Assembly (NCBI GenBank): GCA_937870805.1
Contig: CALMZT010000177.1
Location: 1-5,193, forward strand
Source of the DNA: an uncultured Chloroflexota bacterium
GTDB taxonomy: Bacteria; Chloroflexota; Anaerolineae; Aggregatilineales; Phototrophicaceae
DNA: 5,193 bases
Direction: 5' to 3'
Shown: piece by piece, positions 1 to 5,193 of the stretch
Layout: each line of letters opens with the position of its first letter
Position numbering within the stretch: position 1 is the stretch's first letter
Made by a program: the position numbers and the translations under genes
The notes under the pieces: generated by a model
What the model was told of the DNA's origin: nothing
Databases searched by the model: none
The model's input: the letters and a program-made list of their open reading frames with translations, nothing else

Positions 1-42
1 ACAGGAATAGTCCTAACAAGAGGTAGAAAAATGCAAGTTTAA

Positions 43-67
43 CCGCCAAGACGCCAAGTTCGCAAAG
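43..67. repeat. Degenerate CGCCAAG tandem repeat downstream of the persulfide dioxygenase gene
   Basis: Three units of 8-9 bp follow one another: CCGCCAAG (43-50), ACGCCAAG (51-58) and TTCGCAAAG (59-67). This resembles a dispersed intergenic repeat recalled from many Chloroflexota and cyanobacterial genomes (on the other strand, CTTGGCGTCTTGGCGGTT). The rest of bases 1-99 shows no gene; AACGAC/GTCGTT (81-93) is a small inverted repeat without a T-run and is not called as a terminator. Confidence 0.5.
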
Positions 68-99
68 AGAAGAATATTGTAACGACTGTCGTTGTCCAC

Positions 100-120
100 T
101 CATTGCTCATTGCTCGTTGC
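100..120. repeat. Heptamer tandem repeat overlapping the 3' end of the persulfide dioxygenase gene
   Basis: Three direct 7-bp units: TCATTGC (100-106), TCATTGC (107-113) and TCGTTGC (114-120). Read on the minus strand they encode the last six residues and the TGA stop of the gene. Confidence 0.6.
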
Positions 121-1476
121 TAATCCCGCCTCTTTCCAGGCATCGATTCCGCCTCGCATGTTGACGACGTTGAAGCCACGCGCTTGCAGCAAACTGGCAA
201 CGATCAATGAACGCACACCGCTGCTGCAATAGGTGACGATGGGTTTGTCGTGCGGGAGTTCATTCAAGCGCTGAGGCACATAGCCCATTGGAATATGATG
301 CGCGTCGGGGATGTGCGCGTCGTCGTATTCGCTTTTGTTGCGCACATCGAGGAGATAGCTGTGTTCGGCTGCCTGCGGCGGCGTGATCTGCTCGATGTGG
401 GCGCTGCCTATTTCAGCAGTGTCGGGCGTGAAATAACCGGGGATGTTATCGATGCCGATAGCGCGTAGTTCGGTGATGATGCGCGTGATGTCGCTTTCGT
501 CGGCAATGAGGTAGGTCGGCTGCGCGTAATTGACGTACCAGCCTGCGTAAGTGCTGAAGCGGTCAGACGTGGCGGGGACGTTGAGCGTGCCGGGAAGATG
601 CGCCTTTGCAAATTCTTTCCCGCGCCGTGTATCCATTACGAGTGTGCCTGTGCGCAAGACCTCCTGCAATATGGTGGGGTCGAAGCGCAGCGGTTCAGCG
701 AGATCATCCAATAGGGCAGCGCCCTCGCGGTTGACGCGCTTCATCTGCCCGAAGTAGCGCGGCGTTTCCGGTTGCCCATCGAGCAGCCAGCGCACGAAAT
801 CATTTTCGTCGATGAGTTGAAACGCAGGATTAAACAGCTTTTCGTAGCCCAACGTCGTTGTCGGGATTGCGCCGAGTGCTTTGCCACACGCGCTGCCCGC
901 ACCATGTCCTGTCCACACCTGCCAGTAATCGGGCAAGGTTTTGAGGCGTTGAACATTCTGGAACTGCTGGCGCGCGCCGAATTCGCGAGTGTCGGCGATG
1001 CCTGCGGCTTCTTCCAGCAGATCAGGACGCCCAACGTCACCGACGAACAAACAGTCGCCCGTGAAGATGCCCATCGGTTTGTTGCCGACTTTCGTGTCAG
1101 TCAAAATGAAAATGAGGTGTTCAGGCGTGTGTCCCGGCGTGTGCATCACTTCAAAGCGCGCGCTGCCAATCATGAACGTATCACCATCACGCAGCGGATA
1201 GTGTTTGTAACGATAATGCCAATCGTCGCCGCCCATCTCACTGAGCAGCATTTGCGCGCCTGTTTTCGCCGCCAGTTCGCGCACACCGCTGACAAAATCG
1301 GCATGGATGTGTGTTTCGGTGACGTGCGTGATTTGCAAGCCTTCGTCGTGCGCGGCTTCCAGGTACGGCGTGATGTCGCGCGTAGGGTCGATGACGATGG
1401 CAGTTCCCTTCGCTTGACAGCCGACCATGTACGACGCCTGCGCCAGCGCTTTGTGATAAAAATACTTCAACAGCAT
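100..1476 (-). CDS. CstB-like persulfide dioxygenase with pseudo-rhodanese and rhodanese domains
   Basis: A 458-residue cytoplasmic sulfur enzyme with three domains. The metallo-beta-lactamase domain (about 1-225) has the THIHADF motif (H56, H58, D60), HTPGH (H116), TGD (D141) and TGHG (H191), the non-heme iron site of ETHE1-type persulfide dioxygenases. Next comes a rhodanese fold without catalytic Cys (about 260-350, YLIADES in the active loop). The last is an active rhodanese (about 360-454) with CSSGVRS (C417). The order MBL, pseudo-rhodanese, rhodanese and the GSACGK cysteine (C197) match staphylococcal CstB, which oxidises low-molecular-weight persulfides and yields thiosulfate. That activity is inferred here. 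The ATG at 1476 is preferred because AAGG (1484-1487) sits 7 nt upstream; a TTG two codons earlier lacks good spacing. The last residues (ATSNEQ) and the TGA are written by a heptamer repeat. No CstR-like repressor, sulfide:quinone oxidoreductase or sulfur carrier is nearby. Confidence 0.93.
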   Translation of the reverse strand: MLLKYFYHKALAQASYMVGCQAKGTAIVIDPTRDITPYLEAAHDEGLQITHVTETHIHADFVSGVRELAAKTGAQMLLSEMGGDDWHYRYKHYPLRDGDTFMIGSARFEVMHTPGHTPEHLIFILTDTKVGNKPMGIFTGDCLFVGDVGRPDLLEEAAGIADTREFGARQQFQNVQRLKTLPDYWQVWTGHGAGSACGKALGAIPTTTLGYEKLFNPAFQLIDENDFVRWLLDGQPETPRYFGQMKRVNREGAALLDDLAEPLRFDPTILQEVLRTGTLVMDTRRGKEFAKAHLPGTLNVPATSDRFSTYAGWYVNYAQPTYLIADESDITRIITELRAIGIDNIPGYFTPDTAEIGSAHIEQITPPQAAEHSYLLDVRNKSEYDDAHIPDAHHIPMGYVPQRLNELPHDKPIVTYCSSGVRSLIVASLLQARGFNVVNMRGGIDAWKEAGLATSNEQ

Positions 1477-1582
1477 GTTCAAACCTTGTCATTTCCTATC
1501 TCCATGATAAGCGATTTTCAGGCGAAAAAAACAGAATTTGAGACCTTAAGATTCCGCTTTGAGCGAATTTAGAGTTTTCAGG

Positions 1583-3619
1583 CTAATGGATTTGAACAGG
1601 ACCCAAGCCGATTTGTGTATCTAGCATGCCATCGGGCAGCATAACCTGTAAGCGCCCATCAGATGATGCGTTGTCCCCGTACACTGCGAGGCTGATCCAC
1701 CAATCGCCGCTTGGAGCATTCGCGGGCAGCGTCAGCGTTACGCTATCACCGATAACCATATTTGGAAGCCAGCAGGTTGTTGGGAACGTACCGCGCGCGT
1801 CGGCGTCGCTGTCAGCAGGAACAGGTGCGCCCAGTCCCGGCTGCCACACGCCCGTTTCATAAACGCTGCCATCAGGCGCAACCAACAGCGCACTGAACCA
1901 GTAAACAGCCGTGCTCTGTGTCACACCTTGCCAGCGCAGATTGAGCGTAAGCGTATTACCTTCGACAGTGGCATTCCATCCCTCTAGACGGAACGAGTCG
2001 CCGTTGTTTGCGGTGAAAACAGCGTTGGTAGATTGCAGATTGTCAGCCGTGATAGGAGGCGCAGGTGTCGGCGTGAAATCGTGTGATATCACATTGAGAC
2101 ACACTGCCAGCACGAGCATGACAACAGCGTGACCACAGGTGATGACCAGCCATGAGCGCTTCCAATCGCCATTGGCAATCCGCTTCAATCCATCAGCCGC
2201 CGCCAGCAGCACGAACGGCGTAAACGGCAGCCACACGCGCCCCGCTTCACCGCGTCCTGTGCCACTCACCGCAAGAAACACGACTGTACACAACAGCGCA
2301 ATGGCTAACACAGGCGGCGTACCTTCACGCTTGCGCAGCCAGCGCCACAGCCCGAAATACCACACCAGCATGAGCACGAAGCCGTTGAACATTGTCCAAT
2401 CCCAGTAATGGATGAACACCCACGCCAGATAGGGACGATCAATGTCAAGGTGCAGCCCCAACGACGCGCGCACGACATCCCAGGGCGCATCGCCGCTCCA
2501 CAGCCAGTAGATGAACCAGGGCACAGCCATGCCGATGCCGAACCAGATGCCGACGACAACAGGACGATAAAATGGCGGTGGAGTGGATGATTTACGTTCG
2601 ATGAGCACATAGTACAGCAGTGTGTACAAACCGACGACCCCCAGCAGCGGAATGAAGGTGTAATTCGTGAATAGCGACACACCCATCAGCACGCCAGAGA
2701 GGATAATAACCCCTATTCCCCCAACCCCCTTTCTCCCGCCGTCGCTTCGCTTAGGGAGAAAGGGGGAGGAAACAGGGACGTTTGCAGTAGATGTAGGGGT
2801 TTCGGTGGAAGTAGATTGCAGTCCAATAATAAACGTCCAGAAGACGCATAGAATCATGAAAGGGTAGAAGGTGCTCCACGTAGCAGAGAACATCAGCAGT
2901 GAGGGAATCAACGGAAACCACAACGCCACGCCGCGCGCAACCTCTCGCGTACCCGTTAGCCGCCGCGCTGCGCCATACAGCGGCAGCACTGCCAGCACCG
3001 ACCACAACGGCATAAAGACACCAAACCACGCCGACGCCCACTCACCGGGCGTGTAATCAAGTAGATTGTAGTTGGCGCATTGATAGGGCAGCAGCGCGCG
3101 AAACAATGGCTGTCCTAATGCAGGCACACTGTCAAATAGATGATTGAGCAAGTTGTACCACAGGGGTAAACCGGGCGGCGCGACGCCGATATGACTCGCG
3201 GCGAGTTCGGGGCGCGCGACGTAGTGAATCCAATCCTGCCATTCCGGCGCATCCCAGCCCAACTGTGCCGCCGTCAAATGCTGACCTGTCGGTAAGCCGG
3301 ATGCTGTGCGAGCGAACAGATCAAACAGCACGTCGTCGCTGCGCAGCCAGATCACCAACAGCGGTAGAATTCCTGCGCCGAGCATCGCCCACAGTAGGAC
3401 AGGCAGCGCGCGTTCATTGCGCCGCAGCAGTATATACGCAATGACGATATAAATGGCTGTGGCGATGATGAGGGGAACGGCACGCAGCAGTGGCGCGGGG
3501 TCATAGCTCCAGCGCCAGCCAAAGCCACCGCGTAGATAAGGCGAAACATCGAAAGCCAATGCCAGCGCCAGTACACAGGCGAGAATGACGGCGATCAGAA
3601 TAGGACGGGGGAGTCGCAT
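1583..3619 (-). CDS. GT39-like multi-spanning glycosyltransferase with C-terminal beta domain
   Basis: A 678-residue integral membrane protein, probably a GT-C fold transferase that uses a polyprenyl-phosphate sugar on the outer face of the membrane. About a dozen hydrophobic segments are visible, among them 6-23, 47-66, 71-92, 198-218, 229-246, 250-268, 301-318, 321-341, 352-373, 404-425, 436-452 and 491-511. The loop at 93-147 has an acidic pair (SDDVLFD, D95/D96), where GT39 enzymes keep catalytic acid residues. HIGVAPPGLPLW (143-154) resembles the H..PPG motif of related proteins, and RGEAGRVWLPF (456-466) is another family-like motif. Residues about 520-678 form a soluble, Trp-rich beta domain, presumably extracytoplasmic. 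ATG 3619 must be near the true start, since an in-frame TAA lies one codon upstream, yet no Shine-Dalgarno is seen. A palindromic repeat encodes loop residues 284-303. The upstream GT2 gene likely makes its donor. Acceptor (protein, lipid or glycan) is unknown. Confidence 0.88.
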   Translation of the reverse strand: MRLPRPILIAVILACVLALALAFDVSPYLRGGFGWRWSYDPAPLLRAVPLIIATAIYIVIAYILLRRNERALPVLLWAMLGAGILPLLVIWLRSDDVLFDLFARTASGLPTGQHLTAAQLGWDAPEWQDWIHYVARPELAASHIGVAPPGLPLWYNLLNHLFDSVPALGQPLFRALLPYQCANYNLLDYTPGEWASAWFGVFMPLWSVLAVLPLYGAARRLTGTREVARGVALWFPLIPSLLMFSATWSTFYPFMILCVFWTFIIGLQSTSTETPTSTANVPVSSPFLPKRSDGGRKGVGGIGVIILSGVLMGVSLFTNYTFIPLLGVVGLYTLLYYVLIERKSSTPPPFYRPVVVGIWFGIGMAVPWFIYWLWSGDAPWDVVRASLGLHLDIDRPYLAWVFIHYWDWTMFNGFVLMLVWYFGLWRWLRKREGTPPVLAIALLCTVVFLAVSGTGRGEAGRVWLPFTPFVLLAAADGLKRIANGDWKRSWLVITCGHAVVMLVLAVCLNVISHDFTPTPAPPITADNLQSTNAVFTANNGDSFRLEGWNATVEGNTLTLNLRWQGVTQSTAVYWFSALLVAPDGSVYETGVWQPGLGAPVPADSDADARGTFPTTCWLPNMVIGDSVTLTLPANAPSGDWWISLAVYGDNASSDGRLQVMLPDGMLDTQIGLGPVQIH
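2711..2770. repeat. Palindromic repeat carried in frame inside the GT39-like gene
   Basis: Perfect 13-bp inverted arms CCCCCTTTCTCCC (2725-2737) and GGGAGAAAGGGGG (2754-2766) enclose a 16-nt loop. C-rich flanking sequence on the left (2711-2722) belongs to the same style of element. Such C-run/G-run hairpins are familiar as dispersed intergenic repeats in Chloroflexota and cyanobacteria (recalled, not searched). Here it is read through without a stop as residues 284-303 (S, P, G, K and R rich) in a loop before a membrane segment. Confidence 0.7.
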
Positions 3620-3633
3620 GGGTTAGAGGAAAA

Positions 3634-3653
3634 GGGCGCAACATGTTGCGCCC
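3634..3653. repeat. Perfect 20-bp palindrome between GT2 and GT39-like genes; possible terminator or attenuator
   Basis: GGGCGCAACATGTTGCGCCC is a perfect palindrome in the 46-bp gap. As RNA it can fold into an 8-bp GC-rich stem with a CATG loop. On the minus strand it is followed directly by TTTT (3633-3630) then CCTCT, so it resembles a weak intrinsic terminator after the GT2 stop codon. The adjacent CCCTACA on the plus side gives it the look of a common dispersed repeat (GTAGGGGCGCAA...TTGCGCCC). A second small palindrome, ACACATGTGT (3656-3665), abuts the GT2 stop. Whether it terminates, attenuates or protects the mRNA cannot be decided from sequence. Confidence 0.65.
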
Positions 3654-3665
3654 CTACACATGTGT

Positions 3666-4403
3666 TTAATCAACAAAACGATATTTGACCAGCGCCCACA
3701 AGGCTTTGGGAGCGTCATGCCACTTGATCTTTTTGCCTTCATTCCACTCACGCCCATTGTAGGAGATGGGCACTTCATAAATGCGGATGCCCTGCTTCAA
3801 GACCTTCGCAGTGAATTCTGGCTCGAACTCAAAACCCCGCGCACGTAAGATCATATTTTTTGCGACTTCCGCGCGGAACACTTTGTAGCAGGTTTCCATG
3901 TCGCTGAGGATCGCGTTATAAAGAATATTCGTGGTTAAAGTCAGGATTTTATTGGCGACCATATTCCAGAAGTTCATTGCCTTGCGCGGTCCACCGAGAA
4001 AACGCGAACCGTAAACGACTTTGGCGATGCCTTCTTCCAGGGGCTTTATGAGAAGCGGATAGTCGCGCGGGTCGTACTCAAGGTCGGCATCCTGAATCAA
4101 AATCACGTCGCTTTTCGCCGCCGAGAAACCTGTGCGCAGCGCAGCGCCTTTGCCTTGATTGCGCTCATGATAGATGACATGCACGTTAGGAGTGGCTTCG
4201 GCTTCAATCGCTTTCAGCACATCGAGCGTGCCGTCGGTTGAGCCGTCATCGACAATGATGACTTCGTTGACTAAGCCCACATCGAGCACACGCGCCAAAA
4301 TCTGCTGGATAGTCGTGACTTCGTTGTAGCAAGGGATGACAACAGTCAAAGTGAGCTTGCGTGTTGTGACTCCAGAGGTGGCTGTAGAAGGAAATGATTG
4401 CAT
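3666..4403 (-). CDS. DPM1-like GT2 glycosyltransferase (polyprenyl-phosphate sugar synthase)
   Basis: A 245-residue cytoplasmic or membrane-associated GT-A fold enzyme. It would transfer mannose or glucose from a nucleotide sugar to a polyprenyl phosphate. Family motifs appear in order: VVIPCYNE (21-28), IIVDDGSTDGT (49-59) for nucleotide binding, NQGKGAALR (82-90), QDADLEYDP (104-112) with the metal-binding DAD, YGSR (131-134), DMETCYKVFR (168-177), FEFEPEFTAKV (191-201), and EVPISYNGR...EGKKIKW (210-228). These are typical of the DPM1/DPG synthase-like group. There is no C-terminal membrane segment, so this is the short soluble form. ATG 4403 is supported by GAGG (4411-4414) spaced 7 nt. 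The next gene is a GT39-like transferase that would use the product. Which sugar is transferred cannot be read from the motifs. Confidence 0.92.
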   Translation of the reverse strand: MQSFPSTATSGVTTRKLTLTVVIPCYNEVTTIQQILARVLDVGLVNEVIIVDDGSTDGTLDVLKAIEAEATPNVHVIYHERNQGKGAALRTGFSAAKSDVILIQDADLEYDPRDYPLLIKPLEEGIAKVVYGSRFLGGPRKAMNFWNMVANKILTLTTNILYNAILSDMETCYKVFRAEVAKNMILRARGFEFEPEFTAKVLKQGIRIYEVPISYNGREWNEGKKIKWHDAPKALWALVKYRFVD

Positions 4404-4411
4404 GAGACATC

Positions 4412-4436
4412 CTCGCGTGTACGGATATTACGCGAG
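4412..4436. promoter_or_regulatory. Inverted repeat over the GT2 start region (candidate operator or SD-masking hairpin)
   Basis: Arms CTCGCGT (4412-4418) and ACGCGAG (4430-4436) are perfect complements with an 11-nt spacer. The element lies just downstream of the proposed -10, and its gene-proximal arm overlaps the GAGG Shine-Dalgarno (4411-4414). It may be an operator overlapping the transcription start. If transcription starts early enough, it may instead be a hairpin that hides the ribosome site. No known regulator is recognised. Confidence 0.45.
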
Positions 4437-4447
4437 ATTATAGCATA
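4437..4447 (-). promoter_or_regulatory. Extended -10 promoter for the GT2/GT39-like genes
   Basis: On the minus strand the gap after the methyltransferase stop reads TATGCTATAAT. This is a consensus TATAAT (4442-4437) preceded by TGC, the extended -10 pattern. There is no good -35; TAGAAT at 16 bp spacing is the nearest. Transcription would begin near 4430, giving a leader of about 27 nt before ATG 4403 with its GAGG site. Confidence 0.5.
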
Positions 4448-4471
4448 GGAAGAGGTTGATTCTAGCGTTAA

Positions 4472-5047
4472 TTAGTGGTGCGGCTTTTGGGCTACGAACT
4501 GCGAAATCTCGTGTTCCTCATCAGAGTAGAGGATTTCCCAACCGAGGAAATACGATTCGAGTTCGCCAGGTTCAAGCAGAAAGGCGGGATTAAAGGCGGG
4601 AACTTGTTCGAGGTAGCGCGTGTTGAAGGTTTCGTAGATGATACGACCACCGGGGCGCACGCTGGTCAGCAACTGCGGGAATAATTCGCGGCGCAGGTAA
4701 CGGAATACGCAGATAAGATCGTAATTGCTGCGTGCCAGGTGAACGGTGTCGAGATCAACTTGCAGCACGTTGACATTGTGCAGGCGGCGCGTTTCTATCT
4801 CGCTGCGGGCACGCAGCAGCGCTGTGCGGCTGATGTCCATCAGATCGACGATGTAACCCTGCGATGCCAGCCACAAGCCGTTTTGCCCGACACCACACGC
4901 CAGATCAAGAGCGCGGCGCTCAATGTCATTGTCAGGGTACAGCGCTAAGGGCAGCGTGAACTCAAACAGCAGTGGGTCGGCTACCGGATAGCGCCCGTTC
5001 CGCTGTTGATATACCGTATCCCAACGTACACGATCTTGTCCTGACAC
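4472..5047 (-). CDS. Class I SAM-dependent methyltransferase, TehB/UbiE-like
   Basis: A 191-residue soluble Rossmann-fold methyltransferase. Motif I is ALDLACGVGQNGLWLA (46-61), with the glycine-rich SAM loop. The acidic residue after strand 2 is D71 in VDLMDIS, and VDLD (97-100) fits motif II. YDLICVFRYLRRELFPQL (109-126) followed by VRPGGRIIYETFNTRY (130-145) is the post-motif region common in TehB-like small methyltransferases. Length is normal for that group. The start is GTG at 5047, supported by GGAG (5053-5056) 5 nt upstream; the only other in-frame Met codon before motif II lies past motif I. It ends 68 bp before the GT2 gene, which has its own promoter. The methyl acceptor is unknown, and no functional link to the sugar genes can be shown. 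Confidence 0.88.
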   Translation of the reverse strand: MSGQDRVRWDTVYQQRNGRYPVADPLLFEFTLPLALYPDNDIERRALDLACGVGQNGLWLASQGYIVDLMDISRTALLRARSEIETRRLHNVNVLQVDLDTVHLARSNYDLICVFRYLRRELFPQLLTSVRPGGRIIYETFNTRYLEQVPAFNPAFLLEPGELESYFLGWEILYSDEEHEISQFVAQKPHH

Positions 5048-5066
5048 CTTTACTCCAAAATAGCTT

Positions 5067-5094
5067 TCAGCAATCAGCGAACAGCAGTCAGCAA
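5067..5094. repeat. Heptamer tandem repeat upstream of the methyltransferase gene
   Basis: Four 7-bp units in register: TCAGCAA, TCAGCGA, ACAGCAG and TCAGCAA. The unit, rotated, is GCAATCA, close to the GCAATGA seen on the minus strand at 100-120. It lies 19 nt before the GTG start and just upstream of the Shine-Dalgarno. Confidence 0.55.
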
Positions 5095-5193
5095 GAACTA
5101 AAACCCATTCTTTAATTCAATACCTTCGCCAATTAAGCGGCGAAACGGTCAAGACGGCGAACGCGAATGCCGCTGAAGGCGGTAAGGCGCTGC
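5095..5193. other. Intergenic edge region with short inverted repeats, no supported gene
   Basis: An A/T-rich stretch (5095-5124) is followed by GC-rich sequence with TTCGCC (5125-5130) and GGCGAA (5139-5144) as inverted arms around 8 nt, and GGCGAA repeated at 5156-5161. CAAGACG (5149-5155) and the following CGCGAA resemble the repeat at 43-67. Frames stay open to the window edge on both strands, but no start, ribosome site or recognisable family supports a gene. Confidence 0.4.

Noticed and set aside
1504..1532. Possible promoter (TATCAT at 1509-1504, minus strand) for the persulfide dioxygenase gene.
   Set aside because: The matching -35 position reads GTTTTT, far from consensus, and there is no extended -10.
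1525..1555. Possible intrinsic terminator after the GT39-like gene (T7 run on the minus strand).
   Set aside because: The sequence before the T-run pairs only over about 4 bp with mismatches; too weak to call.
772..1572. A 266-codon open frame on the plus strand.
   Set aside because: It is antisense to the metallo-beta-lactamase domain, has no recognisable family or motif, and its openness follows from the codon bias of the real gene.
5133..5193. Possible C-terminus of a minus-strand gene entering from the right edge (ends RVRRLDRFAA then TAA).
   Set aside because: Only 19 codons, no recognisable family, neighbouring frames are equally open, and the DNA looks like repeat sequence related to 43-67.
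5064..5193. Plus-strand frame open to the right edge, with an Ala/Gly/Lys-rich reading after 5139.
   Set aside because: No ATG, GTG or TTG start and no ribosome site in the window; it also runs through the heptamer repeat.

Overview
The window holds four complete genes, all on the minus strand. In order of transcription they are a small class I SAM methyltransferase (5047 to 4472), a DPM1-like GT2 glycosyltransferase (4403 to 3666), a large multi-spanning GT39-like glycosyltransferase with a C-terminal beta-rich domain (3619 to 1583), and a CstB-like persulfide dioxygenase/rhodanese fusion (1476 to 100). There are no RNA genes, no CRISPR array and no transposase. No stretch longer than about 150 bases lacks a gene.

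The source is probably a bacterium of the Chloroflexota or a close neighbour. This is inferred from the layout of the GT39-like protein (about a dozen membrane segments followed by a soluble beta domain of a kind often appended to membrane proteins in that phylum). The style of the short intergenic repeats also fits: CGCCAAG-type repeats, heptamer GCAATGA arrays, a GGGCGCAA/TTGCGCCC palindrome and a CCCCCTTTCTCCC/GGGAGAAAGGGGG palindrome. No single marker gene proves it.

The middle two genes look like a functional pair. The GT2 enzyme would charge a polyprenyl phosphate with a sugar (mannose or glucose) on the cytoplasmic face. The membrane GT39-like enzyme would then use the lipid-linked sugar on the outer face. 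A promoter with an extended -10 lies just before the GT2 gene, and a 25-bp inverted repeat overlaps its start region. The gap between the two genes is only 46 bp but contains a perfect 20-bp palindrome. The methyltransferase upstream ends 68 bp before the GT2 start. The sulfur gene follows the GT39 gene after 106 bp and is unrelated by function; it probably has its own expression.

No complete undescribed system was found. The most notable signal is a palindromic repeat carried in frame inside the GT39-like gene (about 2711-2770), encoding about 20 residues of a loop. Next come the palindrome and the inverted repeat in the GT2/GT39 control regions, and the two heptamer-repeat arrays at the window edges, one of which supplies the C-terminus and stop codon of the sulfur gene.
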